Positions 36,823 through 47,935 of a stretch of DNA of 64,000 bases are shown here, in pieces. Each line of letters opens with the position of its first letter. The stretch's first letter is position 1. The notes below the pieces were generated by a model, which worked only from the letters and a program-made list of their open reading frames with translations, was not told the DNA's origin and ran no database searches. The stretch comes from an uncultured Rhizobiaceae bacterium (GTDB taxonomy: Bacteria; Pseudomonadota; Alphaproteobacteria; Rhizobiales; Rhizobiaceae). The stretch lies in assembly GCA_958296345.1 (NCBI GenBank), contig CATQIJ010000013.1:620001-684000 (forward strand), given 5' to 3'. Made by a program: the position numbers and the translations under genes.

Positions 36823-38744
36823 CTATTTACGAATGCTAGAACCGACTGCTGACACAAAGAGCAGAGATAAAATCCAACCCGCCGCGATTAAGAACCATTC
36901 AAAAGTTCTAACCCACCACCCAAAATTATCGCGGGTTCCGTCTGTGAAAACAACGCGCGGCGCCCAATCTGATTCCATGCGTAAGTTTACAACAGGAAGC
37001 GCAACGTCGGCTGCATAGATGAAGGATTGAAATTCAGAATATTCGTACGGCATGGCTAAGGTGCAATTCTCATTAGGTAAGTAAACCCAGTTTTCTGCGC
37101 ACCATGCAGGGATTGAACCACCTGTTCTTGCTTCCTTGTAAACGAGTGGATGTGTTGGGGTCATGATGCCACGTTTGGCTGCTTGGCTATAAAGTAGCGT
37201 ACCAAGCATAACGAGCCCAAAAAGAACAACTAGCGCATTGCCAGGTTTATATCCGTAACCAACGGGCGGGCCCCAAAGTACTTTGCGGAAAAATACTCTG
37301 CCCCAGTGCCATAGGTTAAAACCACTTTTTGCTGTGGGCTCATGATAAGCCATAAAATTGGTTTGGAGTTTTTGTTTTTCAATCCGTAGTTCAAGCGCTT
37401 CTTCTTGATAACCCATGGAATCCAGAACACTTGCCAATTGTTCCCAAGGACGCGGCTTGAAATTTTTGTTCAGGTGTTCTTCTGGTTGTTGATTGAGAAA
37501 TTCTATCCAAAACTCTGGTTTGCAATTGTCGGGAAGGTTTGAAAAGCCTTCATAAGTGAAGTTATCAAGCTTGGTGTTGTAGTTTATTTTTTGGGGCTGT
37601 TCTTCGTCAGTGCTTTCACCCTCGTTTGGTGTTGGTTCACCCTTGCCATTTTTTTCAAGATAGCTTTCACGCTTCCGCATCCAGCTATCCCCATCGGTGT
37701 TGATGGTTTTGCAAGAAGCACCAGAAAAATCAACTTCACCATTTGCGTGCTTGAGCGAGCGCCAGACCAGTGTTCCACCAATTTTTGAATTGCGCAGTTG
37801 AAGGGCCGGTGTGCCTTCTAAACAAGCGCCTTGAGGCGTAAAGTCACCACCAATTTCTGTGCCAGTGAGTGCGATTGTGCCTTTGGCAGTTACGTTTTCG
37901 AGATCGACATCACCATCTATTTTGCGCGGTTAGCAATTAGGGAAATATCTGAATCGCTAAGTTTTCCATCATTGCAATCAATATTTTCTTCTACAGTCAT
38001 GTTATTGGCAAGAATTCCAGATTGGAAATATCCTCCTTCACATGTGAGGTCACCATAAATTTTTGCACCCAATAAACGGGCAACACCAATTGCTTTGAAG
38101 TTGTCGTTTAAAAAAATACCGCCATTAACTCCAATTCCATCACATGAAAGCGCATTTGTTGGGTTATTAAAATTTCCAGAAGTGCAGTTTAGTGAGCTCC
38201 TGATTTTAGCTCCGAGTAGTCGTACTTCACCTTTTGCTCTAAATTCATTAGCTAAAAATATAACACCCTCTGCACTTACACGATCTGCAATTAATTCTTC
38301 TAATGAACTGCCGTTTAAAAATAAGCTTTTGATAGTCGCTCCACGTAAGTCAATATTATGGATAATACTACAGCATAATAAACTTATATCGAAATTGATT
38401 GTTACAGACTGTAAATCGATAATCGTGGTGTTTTGTTGTAAAAATATATATGCTCCGAAAAGGTTAATACCTCTTGTGTGAACAAGCGACCTCTCGCACC
38501 CACCCAAAATCATATACCGAAGAAATTCAGCTCTTACAGAATTAAACTCTGTAGCCTCTTCTGGCCTCTCACCAGAAAAGTCATCAACTTCACAAACTTC
38601 ACCATTAGCAGCGCATTGTCTTAGTTTTTCTTCGGCTGGTAGGAGCGGAAGGAAGTCTTCTAGTTTGCTTCCTTTTAGGGTGAGGGGGCAGGTTTTTTGG
38701 GCGCATTTGTTTTGCGTGCTCTTGCTGCCATGTTCCCCTCCCAT
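36823..38744 (-). pseudogene. Beta-helix repeat membrane protein, frameshifted
   Basis: One long gene (about 635 residues) in two frames. The upstream half has repeats of about 20-45 residues built on GEVRLLGAKI..L.C.SG.F and GVIFLANEFRAKG, typical of pentapeptide-like right-handed beta-helices. At 37920-37923 a run of four T (A on the coding strand) should be five: adding one base continues AKIDGDVDLENVTAKGTIAL, further repeats, then the C-terminal half with two membrane helices (ALVVLFGLVMLGTLLYSQ and WFLIAAGWILSLLFVSAVG). The N-terminus is also doubtful: an ATG at 38731 with GGGAGGGGAAC gives MAARARKTNAPKKPAPSP before a stop and may be the true start with a second indel. Function unknown. 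Confidence 0.75.
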
Positions 38745-38758
38745 TTTGTTTTAAGTTC

Positions 38759-39157
38759 TTAGCACTCGTCTTTTTGTCTGGTTTGAGAGAAGCTTGTTAT
38801 TTTCTCATCTATAATAACGAACTCTTCTTTGTTTAAGAATGAATTTTCTGAAAACTTGTAGCAAACTATTGCGGTTGCTGTTGTTTCGTCAGTTGAATTC
38901 ACACCTTTCATGATAAGCGTTAGGTCTTTTGCTACATCTTCCCAATTATCCAGAGCTGCAATGTATTCGACTTTTGTTTGGGTGATTTCTAGAGGTTTAA
39001 GATCAATTGTAGCGTCATCTGCTAAAAGTTCATTGAAAGTTCCAGTGTTGCTGGTTTTAAGAGCGCTGTACCATTTGGCAACAAGCTCCCTATCAGCAGC
39101 AATTGCAGCTTGGCTTGCAAACATTAAAATTGCAGTAGAAATAAGAAGTCTTTTCAT
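38759..39157 (-). CDS. Small exported protein, possibly NTF2/SnoaL-like
   Basis: 132 residues with a signal peptide (MKRLLISTAILMFASQAAIA, cleavage after AIA-A). The mature part, LVAKWYSALKTSNTGTFNELLADDATIDL...EYIAAL, resembles the helix-and-strand pattern of NTF2-like periplasmic proteins. Two Cys (VCYKF and the terminal DEC) may pair. No catalytic motif is clear. It lies 14 bp upstream of the beta-helix gene on the same strand, so they may share a transcript. Confidence 0.7.
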   Translation of the reverse strand: MKRLLISTAILMFASQAAIAADRELVAKWYSALKTSNTGTFNELLADDATIDLKPLEITQTKVEYIAALDNWEDVAKDLTLIMKGVNSTDETTATAIVCYKFSENSFLNKEEFVIIDEKITSFSQTRQKDEC

Positions 39158-39183
39158 GGTTTAGCCCCTATGAGAATTTAAAG

Positions 39184-40029
39184 TCAGGACAAATCAGTGA
39201 GACTGATTCGGGTATCTGGTTTTACAATGCTTTGTGCATCGCTCTCAAGTGCTAACTCATCGGAGCTGCGTTTAGTGGCGTTTTGCAAGATTTCAAAAAC
39301 AGATGATGTTGTGATGTTCAAATTCTCTTCATCTGGAATTTTGCTAAGTAAATGGCCTAGATAGATGGCAGCTGTTAAATCTCCAGGCCCGTTTGGCGGG
39401 TCATTAAATTTTGCATGTTTGGCTAAAATTATTTTTGATGAATTGCAAAATAAATTACCAGTTTCGTTTGAGTTCTCCGTTGGGCATGAGGTTGTAATGA
39501 CTTTTTCTGATTTAAGCTGATTTGCAAAATCTATCGTTTGCTCAATTGTTTGGGGCGTTTCTTGGTCTAATAACCAGCCTAACTCAAAGCGATTTGGAGT
39601 TGTAATATCGCATAATGGAATGAGTTTATCTCGGATTGCTGCGGCTGTTTCTTGCGGTATATAAAGCCCGCCCAAATCGCCAATAACAGGGTCGCATAGA
39701 TAAGCGCAATCTTGATTTTTTGCTTTTATGTTTGAAACTAAATTTGCCACGGCTTTTACTTGCTTAGGATTAGCCAAATAACCTGATAGGATTGCGCCAA
39801 CTTCGTCTATCCAGGGGGAGTTTTGAATATCATTCAGAAAGCTAGAAAATTCATTGTCACTAGCAACAACGCGTGTTGAGGGGCTATGCCCAGGGTGCCA
39901 AGGCAGGGTTATTGTTGGTATGGCCCAGACAGGAAAACCAAGTGTTTCAAGAGCAAAGACGGCTGCACGGTTTCCAACCGAGCCTCGTGCAACATGGGAT
40001 GAAATTACGATGACAGCTTTTTTAGGCAT
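39184..40029 (-). CDS. pdxY: Pyridoxal/pyridoxine kinase
   Basis: Phosphorylates pyridoxal to pyridoxal 5'-phosphate in the B6 salvage route; 281 residues, ribokinase superfamily. Characteristic blocks are VISSHVARGSVGNRAAVFALETLG at the start, TLPWHPGHSPS, LCDPVIGDLGGLYI, TPNRFELGWLL and the anion-hole GPGDLTAAIYLGHL with the catalytic Asp. Its start codon lies inside the end of the preceding gene (8-bp overlap), so the two are translated together. Confidence 0.92.
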   Translation of the reverse strand: MPKKAVIVISSHVARGSVGNRAAVFALETLGFPVWAIPTITLPWHPGHSPSTRVVASDNEFSSFLNDIQNSPWIDEVGAILSGYLANPKQVKAVANLVSNIKAKNQDCAYLCDPVIGDLGGLYIPQETAAAIRDKLIPLCDITTPNRFELGWLLDQETPQTIEQTIDFANQLKSEKVITTSCPTENSNETGNLFCNSSKIILAKHAKFNDPPNGPGDLTAAIYLGHLLSKIPDEENLNITTSSVFEILQNATKRSSDELALESDAQSIVKPDTRISLTDLS

Positions 40030-40282
40030 GGAATAAATAAGTTCGCAGCAAGTGAATTATTAGAATAATAACAAAGATTTCACCAAGTGCGCGTCCAATA
40101 CGTTTCCCCCAAAGTTCTGCCCATTCGTTTTCGTCAGTATCGTCAGCACTAATGTGTCCCTTTACGCGTTCTGCAATTCGTTTTACCGATGAAGTGCCGA
40201 CAGTTTCAGATTCTTGCGCGACGCGCTCAAGAATACGTTTAGATTCTGCCTCATTGTCATTTAGGTTTGTTTTCTTAGCCAT
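40022..40282 (-). CDS. Small C-terminally anchored membrane protein
   Basis: 86 residues from the ATG at 40282, chosen for its AAAGG site. A charged, helical N-terminus (KTNLNDNEAESKRILERVAQESE) is followed by a single C-terminal membrane helix (ALGEIFVIILIIHLLRTYLF). Tail-anchored proteins of this form beside pdxY recur in Rhizobiales, as far as I recall, but have no known function. It overlaps pdxY and is divergent from the UMF1 transporter gene. Confidence 0.7.
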   Translation of the reverse strand: MAKKTNLNDNEAESKRILERVAQESETVGTSSVKRIAERVKGHISADDTDENEWAELWGKRIGRALGEIFVIILIIHLLRTYLFHA

Positions 40283-40373
40283 ATCTATAACCTTTGATTT
40301 TGTATGACACTGGCAAAGTAAGGGTAAGACTGCAATAGTATAAGCTCTTCTCAGGGGCATTATGGAGAGTTTG

Positions 40374-41743
40374 ATGAATGTAGATGGGCAAATACAAGCT
40401 GATGAATTTGTAAACTCAGATAAAAAGGTATTTGGAGCTGATGCTGTTTGATTTTGCAGCTCAACCTTATCATACATTGATTATTACCTTCATTTTTGCA
40501 CCTTATTTTTACAGGTTTCGTAGCCAGTAATCCTGTCGAAGGGCAAAGCAATGGGGTTATGCGACGGCTCTTGCTGGTATTATCATAGCAATTCTTTCGC
40601 CAATTCTAGGTTCTATTTCGGATGCAACAGGGCCAAGGAAACCATGGATATTTGGGTTTTCATTCTTGGGTTTTTTGGTTCTTTCTTGCTTTGGTGGGCT
40701 TTACCGAACTCCATTAATGGAACGCATGTTTTTATTCCGCTTCTTGCATTGGTAATTTTAATGTGGGGTTTGAATTTGCTGCCGTTTTTAATAACGCAAT
40801 GATGCCAACTCTTGTGCCGCGTGAGAAGCTTGTAGGCTATCGGGAAATGCTTGGGCACTTGGCTATGTTGCTGGTCTTTTCATTTTTGATTATAGTTTTG
40901 ACAACGATGGCCACTAATGAGAAAGGCCTAACTCTGATAGGCATTGAACCATTGTTTGGCCTTCAGGCAGAATTAAAAGAAGGCGAAAGGGCAACAGGCC
41001 CGTTAACCGCTATATGGTATCTAATTTTTGTCTTGCCGTTGCTGGTTTTCACACCAGACATAAAAAAGCGAAAAAAAATAGCTGGCGCTGTTAGTCAGGG
41101 TTTGCGTAGTCTTTTGTAACGATAAAACGACTACCAGAAAATACATCTTTGTTTGCTTATCTAACATCTTCAATGCTCTATCGTGACGCATTGAATGGGC
41201 TTTATGTATTTGGCGGAATTTATGCAGGTGGTGTTTTAGGTTGGTCAATTATTGATATTGGTATTTTTTGGTATTCTCGCAAACATTACGGGAATTTTTG
41301 GCGCTTATTTCGGTGGCCGACTTGATGATTTTAGAGGCCCAAAATATGTCGTTCGTACAAGTGTTATTGTGCTTACAATTGCAAGCTTCATTATTATCAC
41401 TACAGATCAGAGCCATACTTTGTTTATTACGCTTGCTGACGGCTCTTCTATTCCAGATATTGTATTTTATATTTGCGGTGGTTTTATTGGTGCAGGAGGC
41501 GGTGCTCTTCAAGCTGCCTCTCGAACATTGATGGCTGATCAGGCCGAGCCAGGTCGTATGACAGAGGCTTTTGGGCTTTATGCAATGTCTGGGCGAGCAA
41601 CTTCATTCTTAGCGCCGTTTTTGATAGCACTCTTTACAGACATTAGTGGCAGCCAACAAATTGGTGTTATTCCTATTGTTTTGCTTTTTATAATAGGCTT
41701 TTTCTGCTTGATAAGGTTAAGCAGAAACACACTTAGATTTTAA
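40374..41743 (+). pseudogene. UMF1-type MFS transporter, broken by many indels
   Basis: Pieces in all three frames join into one MFS protein of about 455 residues: LFDFAAQPYHTLIITFIFAP, GYATALAGIIIAILSPILGS, SDATGPRKPWIFGFSFLG, FAAVFNNAMMPTLVPREK, then YFGGRLDDFRGPKYVV and a C-terminal helix set. At least eight single-base indels are needed, several in homopolymers (for example the T5 near 40509-40513 and the AA near 40549). GGAG before ATG 40374 and the MNVDGQIQADEF start are sound. The lesion density is highest here in the window. It may be a decayed gene or a low-coverage stretch. Substrates are unknown. Confidence 0.75.
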
Positions 41744-43355
41744 TGTCTGAAGTGACGAGTGCCAGTGAATACCATTGCAATGCCTGCTTCATCTGCTGCA
41801 GCAATGACTTCATCATCGCGCATTGAGCCACCTGGTTGTATGGCGCAAGTTGCACCTGCTTCAACGGCTGAGATTAATCCATCTGCAAATGGGAAGAATG
41901 CATCGGATTGCTACCGCGCTCCTTTTGTGAGGAGTTCATTGCTGCTAGCTGCTTCCATTGCATCAACTGCTTTTCTGGCTGCAATTCGGGATGAATCCAA
42001 TCTGCTCATTTGGCCAGCACCAATGCCAACGGTTGTTAAATCACGGGCGTAAACAATAGCATTTGATTTAACATGTTTTGCAACTTGGAAAGCAAAACGC
42101 ATATCTGCAAGTTGGGCCTCTGTTGGTTGAACTTTTGTAACAACTTTAAGTTCAAGATCATCAATGACGAGGGCGTCACGATCTTGCACTAGTAATCCGC
42201 CCGCTACTGTTTTAACAGACAGGCCTTTTGTCGTTGGGTCTGGTAAACCGCCTGTAATGAGTAAACGAAGATTTTTCTTTGCTGCAATGATTTCACGTGC
42301 TTCTTCATCCGCATCAGGGCAATGATGACTTCTGTGAAAATTTCTACAATTTGTTTTGCTGATGCAGCATCTAGTGTTTGGTTTAGGGCGATGATGCCAC
42401 CAAAGGCTGAGACTGTGTCGCAAGCGAAGGCTTTTTTGTAAGCTTCCCCAAGTGTTGCGCCACGCGCTACGCCGCATGGGTTTGCGTGTTTGATGATTGC
42501 AACGGCTGGACCATCTTCTGGCTTAAACTCTGATACAAGCTCAAATGCAGCATCTGTATCGTTGATGTTGTTGTATGAAAGTTGTTTGCCTTGAAGTTGC
42601 GTTGCGGTTCCTACACCTTTGCGATTATCACCTGTTTTATAAAAACCTGCTTGTTGATGAGGGTTTTCACCATAGCGCATTTCGGAAGCTAATGTTCCTG
42701 CAACACTTCTGTGCAATGGCATTGAAGAACCTACTTCATTAGCAAACCAATTTGAGATTGCCGTATCGTAGTTTGCTGTTCTAGCAAAGGCTTTATGCGC
42801 CAGACGTTTGCGAAGTTCTAGTGTTGTCTGATTGTTATTCGTTTTTAGCTGTTCAAGCACTTCTGCATAGTCAGCTGGATCTGTAATGATATTTACAAAG
42901 CCATGATTTTTTGCTGCAGCGCGGATCATTGCCGGGCCACCAATGTCGATATTTTCAACGCTGGTATCGTAATCTGCGCCTTTAGCGATGGTTTCTTCGA
43001 ATGGATAAAGATTAATTACAGCCATATCTATAGGGCTGATGTTTTGCTCGCTCATTGCTTTTAGATGTTCTTCATCTGCGCGAACGGCTAGAAGGCCACC
43101 ATGGACAGATGGATGTAATGTTTTTACGCGACCATCCATGATTTCTGGAAAGTTTGTAATAGAGGAAACATCTTCAACTGGAATGCCAGCATCTGAAATT
43201 GCTTTTGAAGTTCCGCCCGTGGAAAGAAGTTTGATGCCCATATCTGATAAGGTTTTTGCAAGTTTGATAATTCCAGTTTTATCTGAAACAGAAAGCAGTG
43301 CCGTTTTTACTTCTGAAAGATCAGGAATTACGTGTTGTTTAGCAATCGGTGACAT
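41740..43355 (-). pseudogene. purH: Bifunctional AICAR formyltransferase/IMP cyclohydrolase PurH, disrupted
   Basis: Carries out the last two steps of IMP synthesis. The N-terminal cyclohydrolase domain is intact ([28 protein letters not shown]) through HANPCGVA. Near 42318 one C is missing from a CCC run: [15 protein letters not shown] reappears in the next frame. Near 41915 the expected [13 protein letters not shown] is GAR[14 protein letters not shown] in the same frame, from local insertions totalling three bases. The C-terminus ends [11 protein letters not shown] at 41740. An essential purine enzyme with two lesions argues for sequence error. It is last in the htpX-rsmB-heparinase-purH run. 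Confidence 0.9.
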
Positions 43356-43402
43356 GACGTTGCAGCTTTCTTTTATGACTTAGTATGGGTGGTTTATCTG
43401 TT

Positions 43403-45106
43403 CTATGTAGCTTGTATTTTTTGCAAAGCCCAGTTCATTTCTGGTTTATCATAAGCTTTTGTGTGCACGACTATTTGCCATGTGCTTTTTGGCGCTGGCA
43501 AAGTCGCAAAGAATATACTTTCTGTAAGTTCAATTTCGAAACCCGGGCAATCAAACCGCCATTGCTCTCCTTCGCGAGTTTCAAGTAGGCATGTTTCAGA
43601 ATTTGCAGAAAGTGATGCCTTTATGTCTGGGTGCAAGTGAAAACGTAATGCCACTTTATCCTTGGTTGTGTAGCGCATGTCACCTTTATTTGGCCCACTG
43701 AACCATTCTTGAGCAAACAGCCTATCGCCATTTGTATCTAGTGTTAAAGTTCTTTGATGACGGATGCCAAACTCCCGAACATAACTATTATGTGCTGCAA
43801 TAATTGTTGTTGAGCTGCTTGTATCCTGGCGAGAGATTTCTGGTTTTAAATCTCTTGAGAACAATTGGCCGCTTATGGGACGTCCCGCAGTGCCCGGGTT
43901 TTCAAACCTACAGTTTGAAGTATCATTTAATGTGGCTGTTGAATGCGCATTTGTTGTGCGCCAAACTTGCGATGTGTCATCTTCTGATATTTCTGGCGCG
44001 CCGCAGTTTACAATAATTGAAGATAGCCCGCTGGAAAATTCAAATGAAAGACAGCCCGCGTGCGCATCAAGAGAAAGCTCTCCTCTTGCGGGTTCACCTG
44101 TATCTACAATTAAATTACCTTTGCCAAGGCTGGCCCTCTGATAACCTGAATGATTTGCATCTAGTACAGGCGACCCAAGACTTTCATCATATCTGAGCAG
44201 TGTTGTGATAAGGTCTTTTCCTGAGACGCTAACACCATTAAATCTAGCGATTGTTCCATCACTGTGACGGAAAAATCTTAATGCAGGAAGTAAGCGTTCA
44301 ATAGCTGAAATAAGCTCATTGGGCGGCGCAATTTCAATCGCATTAAAACCCTCTTTTAGAGGCAGTAGTAACGCTAATATCTCTGTAATTATTGCTGGGT
44401 TGCGAGAGATATGGCCGCCATCTGGTAAAATTTGTTTTCGTAACTCTATAGCAAGTTTGTTGCGATGAGTGTTAAGCGAACTTGAGTTGCCGCTAAAGCA
44501 GATTGATGCATAGGTTAGAGCAATATGCCCGTATAGTATAGGCATCCCCTCTGGTGCATGTGCAATGAGGCGGCGAATAATTTTTATATGCTTGCCCAAC
44601 GATCTCATAAGCTGGTGATGAAATTCATGGTCTGGATTACTCAACACTACAATTGAGTGGCACAATAATGAGATTAAGCGTTTTGAAGCTGTTTCAATCT
44701 CCCAATTAAACTTAGAAGTATCTTCTGGCTTTAATTCAATCCACTCTTTTACTAAGGCACGTGCATGGCTATCTGATAATATATCTTTATTGGCAGAAAA
44801 ATGCCTCAGCCACACAAAACTATAAAGCTCTTTTTCCCAAGCATCATTTTCTGTCGCTATTTGAAACGGTCTTAAACCTCTAGTTTCAATTGTTATCCCA
44901 CCAAGCGCATAATATCCGCTATAAAAATCTTGTGCGATTTGTGGATCTGCGGTGTGTAAATCTTGAGGTTCAATTACTAGGCGTTGAGGCACAAACGAAG
45001 TAAAGCCTGGCATTGATGTCATGCCAGAATACAATTTACCTTTTATCTGTCTATATGATCTGCCCATAGACAGTTTAATAGCTCTTAGCTTGTCAAAAAT
45101 ACTCAT
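43403..45106 (-). CDS. Heparinase II/III family protein
   Basis: A 567-residue polysaccharide-lyase-like protein with an (alpha/alpha) N-terminal domain and a C-terminal beta-sandwich. FYSGYYALGGITIETRGLRPFQ begins the domain; HDGTI-like FRHSDGTIARFNG, DAHAGCLSFEFSSG and RTTNAHSTATLNDTS mark the heparinase II/III C-terminal region. No signal peptide is seen. The gene stands between rsmB and purH in most Rhizobiales. The substrate is not known, and despite the name activity on heparin should not be assumed. Confidence 0.88.
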   Translation of the reverse strand: MSIFDKLRAIKLSMGRSYRQIKGKLYSGMTSMPGFTSFVPQRLVIEPQDLHTADPQIAQDFYSGYYALGGITIETRGLRPFQIATENDAWEKELYSFVWLRHFSANKDILSDSHARALVKEWIELKPEDTSKFNWEIETASKRLISLLCHSIVVLSNPDHEFHHQLMRSLGKHIKIIRRLIAHAPEGMPILYGHIALTYASICFSGNSSSLNTHRNKLAIELRKQILPDGGHISRNPAIITEILALLLPLKEGFNAIEIAPPNELISAIERLLPALRFFRHSDGTIARFNGVSVSGKDLITTLLRYDESLGSPVLDANHSGYQRASLGKGNLIVDTGEPARGELSLDAHAGCLSFEFSSGLSSIIVNCGAPEISEDDTSQVWRTTNAHSTATLNDTSNCRFENPGTAGRPISGQLFSRDLKPEISRQDTSSSTTIIAAHNSYVREFGIRHQRTLTLDTNGDRLFAQEWFSGPNKGDMRYTTKDKVALRFHLHPDIKASLSANSETCLLETREGEQWRFDCPGFEIELTESIFFATLPAPKSTWQIVVHTKAYDKPEMNWALQKIQAT

Positions 45107-45176
45107 TAAAAATTAGACTCACCTGTCTTTAATAAAGTAAGCGATTTTTTTCTTGAATGGTAGTGTCTTGAAGTAA

Positions 45177-46511
45177 TTATTGCTTGATAAACCTACAGGC
45201 AAAAAAGCCGTCTAAGCCAGTATATTTATCTTCTTCTTGATGCGCCAAATGGAAGGGCAGTGTCCGCAGCGCACCTTGTCCATTAATGCAAGATTCCAAT
45301 CCACTAATCTCTTCGGCCTGAATGGGGTCTGATTGTAAATCTTCAAATTGCTTTGAAACTTTTGAAAGAAGGTCTTCCCCTTCTTCCTTGAGCATGGAGC
45401 AATTAGAAAATACAAATGTACCGCCAGGTTTTAAGAAGTCTTTTGATTTTTCTGATAGTTGAAGTTGAAGTTTGGCAAGAGCCGTTATTTCTTCTGAATT
45501 TCTTGTCCATAAAACATCTGGGTGTCTTCTTATCGTGCCTGTTGAAGAACAGGGCGCGTCAAGAAGAATTGCATCAAACTTTTCTTCGGGCTCAAACTCC
45601 AGAATGTCAGCCTCTATGAGCTTTGCCTTAAGTTGTAGACGGTCAAGGTTTTGTTGGAGACGCATAAGTCTTGGTTCAGAGATATCGACTGCTGTTACAT
45701 TATAGCCTGCATGGGCGAGCTGCGCTGTTTTTCCGCCAGGGGCTGCGCAAAGTTCAAGAACGTTCGCGCCCTTATCTTTATTTATGAGTTTTGCAGGAAG
45801 GGCTGCTGCTGCATCTTGTACCCACCATTCGCCGGCTTCATATCCATCAAGCTCACTAATGGCTGATGTGTTGGTCAATCGCACGGATCCTGTTGGTAGA
45901 ACAAAGCCACCTAATTTTTCAGCCCATTCTTGCGGGTTGGACTTTACTGTTAAATCGACCATTGGTTCTAGAGAGATGAACTTTGAGATATTCGCCGCTT
46001 TTTCTTTACCGTAATCTTTACGAAGGGCCTTCTCCATCCATCTTGGTAAGAGAGATGTGTTTGAAGTTTTAGATAAGAGGTCTTCTTTTTCTCTTACCAT
46101 GCGACGAAGAATGGCGTTTGACATCCCGCGAAACCTTGCTGTGCGATCATCATCGCCAATGGCGGTTACTCCCAAGTCAACGGCCGCACTGTCTGGTGCA
46201 TCCAAGAATAAAATTTGGGTGGCAGCAACGTGTAGTGAATGTATTAAAAACCTTGCACGCTTTGGCGGCGGTCTGCCCATAACTCGTTTTAAAACAGCCT
46301 CAATACGATTGTGATTTCTAACGGCTGTTACTGCGATGGCTCTGGCGAGACCTTGGTCACGTGGGTCAAGTTTTAAAAACCGCGAAAGGCCATGTTGTTT
46401 ATCACAAAGAGCATCTAGATTACGTGCGTCGTCGATTGTGCGAGTGAGCAATAAAGTTGCTACCAGTCGCGCTTCAAGACCTGTTTTTTGTTTCAACGGG
46501 ATCTGCCCCAA
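45177..46511 (-). CDS. rsmB: 16S rRNA (cytosine-967-C5)-methyltransferase RsmB
   Basis: SAM-dependent m5C methyltransferase, 444 residues. An N-terminal NusB-like RNA-binding domain ([36 protein letters not shown]) precedes the catalytic domain with [31 protein letters not shown] (one catalytic Cys) and the second Cys in FVFSNCSML. The start at 46511 overlaps the htpX 3' end by 19 bp, consistent with coupled translation. Confidence 0.94.
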   Translation of the reverse strand: MGQIPLKQKTGLEARLVATLLLTRTIDDARNLDALCDKQHGLSRFLKLDPRDQGLARAIAVTAVRNHNRIEAVLKRVMGRPPPKRARFLIHSLHVAATQILFLDAPDSAAVDLGVTAIGDDDRTARFRGMSNAILRRMVREKEDLLSKTSNTSLLPRWMEKALRKDYGKEKAANISKFISLEPMVDLTVKSNPQEWAEKLGGFVLPTGSVRLTNTSAISELDGYEAGEWWVQDAAAALPAKLINKDKGANVLELCAAPGGKTAQLAHAGYNVTAVDISEPRLMRLQQNLDRLQLKAKLIEADILEFEPEEKFDAILLDAPCSSTGTIRRHPDVLWTRNSEEITALAKLQLQLSEKSKDFLKPGGTFVFSNCSMLKEEGEDLLSKVSKQFEDLQSDPIQAEEISGLESCINGQGALRTLPFHLAHQEEDKYTGLDGFFACRFIKQ

Positions 46512-47392
46512 GGTTGTGATGTTTCATCTTGTGGGGAGTTATCTTCTATTGACCATTCACTAGCAAGGGCTTTGAGTGCATTAATTCGGTTTTGTGTGTC
46601 TGGGTGAGTGGAGAAAAGGTTGTCGCGTTTATATTGACCTAATGGATTAATGATAAACATATGTGCCGTTGAAGGATTACGCTCTGCCGTGTCGTTTGGA
46701 ATTTTTGCGGCACCCATTGCAATTTTTTCAAGCGCGCTTGCTAGCCAAATTGGGTTGCCGCAAATTTCTGCGCCACGTTTGTCTGCAGCATATTCGCGTG
46801 TACGGCTTATGGCCATTTGAATAAGACCTGCAGCAAAAGGTGCAACAAACATCGCAACCAAGGAGCCAATTGTACCTATGCCACCGCGATCACGCCCGCC
46901 GCCAAAGAACATTGCAAAGTTTGCGATCATCGAAATTGCACCGGCAAAAGTTGCTGTAACGGTCATGATGAGCGTGTCACGGTTTTGAATGTGGGCAAAC
47001 TCATGTGCCATAACACCTGCCACTTCTTCCATGCTTAAAGTGTCTAAAAGACCAGTACTTGCCGCAACAGCTGCATTTTCAGGGTTTCTGCCTGTTGCAA
47101 ACGCATTGGGTTGAGGTGAATTTATTATATAAACGCCTGGCATTGGAAGATCAGCTGCCTTAGCAAGTCTGCGAACAAGTTCATAAAATTCAGGTGCGTT
47201 TCGCTCGTCTACTTCTACCGCATTATGCATTTTCAGAACCATCTTGTGTGAGTTCCAATAGCTGAAGAAGTTCATGACTAATGCGATTATTAGGGCAATC
47301 ATCATGCCTGTTTGCCCACCGATCATTAGCCCTAATCCCATGAAAAGAGCAGTCATGAAGGCGAGTAAGGTAGCTGTTTTGATAATATTCAT
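46493..47392 (-). CDS. htpX: Membrane zinc metalloprotease HtpX
   Basis: Quality-control protease of the inner membrane, 299 residues, M48 family. Two N-terminal helices ([19 protein letters not shown] and [19 protein letters not shown]), the zinc motif [13 protein letters not shown] (HExxH), further helices ([19 protein letters not shown]) and the third ligand Glu in [15 protein letters not shown]. It is usually heat-shock or envelope-stress induced. No clear RpoH promoter could be assigned in the 78-bp gap shared with the divergent DUF1674 gene. Confidence 0.95.
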   Translation of the reverse strand: MNIIKTATLLAFMTALFMGLGLMIGGQTGMMIALIIALVMNFFSYWNSHKMVLKMHNAVEVDERNAPEFYELVRRLAKAADLPMPGVYIINSPQPNAFATGRNPENAAVAASTGLLDTLSMEEVAGVMAHEFAHIQNRDTLIMTVTATFAGAISMIANFAMFFGGGRDRGGIGTIGSLVAMFVAPFAAGLIQMAISRTREYAADKRGAEICGNPIWLASALEKIAMGAAKIPNDTAERNPSTAHMFIINPLGQYKRDNLFSTHPDTQNRINALKALASEWSIEDNSPQDETSQPWGRSR

Positions 47393-47470
47393 TGTATTTT
47401 CCTGTTGTTTTCAGGTTCTGTATTCACATATAGGTGTTATAGTGACTTGCTAAAAGGCGTGATTTTAAAA

Positions 47471-47668
47471 ATGACTGCAAACGATAATAATTCAGAACTC
47501 CCCGATGCTGCAAAGCGGGCGCTTGCAGAGGCGGCTGAACGCGGTGAAAAACAAGCAGTTGAGGCCAAAAATACGCCGCCAGCACCTAAAGAAATATTAG
47601 GTAGAGATGGCCCTGATCCAATTCGTTTTGGGGATTGGGAAAAAGATGGCATTACAAGCGACTTCTAA
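47471..47668 (+). CDS. DUF1674 protein (SDHAF4-like)
   Basis: 65 residues ending LGRDGPDPIRFGDWEKDGITSDF, the invariant C-terminus of DUF1674. The eukaryotic relative SDHAF4 assists assembly of the succinate dehydrogenase flavoprotein. The N-terminal part is a charged helix (LPDAAKRALAEAAERGEKQ). The ATG at 47471 is used; earlier in-frame starts lack family support. It is divergent from htpX, the usual Rhizobiales arrangement. Confidence 0.9.
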   Translation: MTANDNNSELPDAAKRALAEAAERGEKQAVEAKNTPPAPKEILGRDGPDPIRFGDWEKDGITSDF

Positions 47669-47935
47669 GAGCTTTATTGTATCAAAATATAACATTTATT
47701 ATTTTACTTCGATAAATCGCTTATATTTGAATTGCATCAAAGTGACTAAAAATAGCTGTTTCTTTCTGCTTTATGAACCTGATGTGTTAAACCTTATAAA
47801 TCCAATTAAGGTTTTGTTTACTAATAAACCCTGAAAAATATATATGTTTCAGTGAAATACGTATCAACTAACTATCCCTTAGGTAGTTTTTCTTAAAACT
47901 GGCCTCGAAATTGCTTCTCTCTTTGCAACAACTGC

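Noticed and set aside
41759-42052. Open frame on the + strand opposite purH
   Set aside because: It is antisense to the conserved C-terminal half of purH and has no own ribosome site or family match.
47669-47935. Genes in the gap before the TadG-like gene
   Set aside because: AT-rich, no frame with a ribosome site and family sense; only background.
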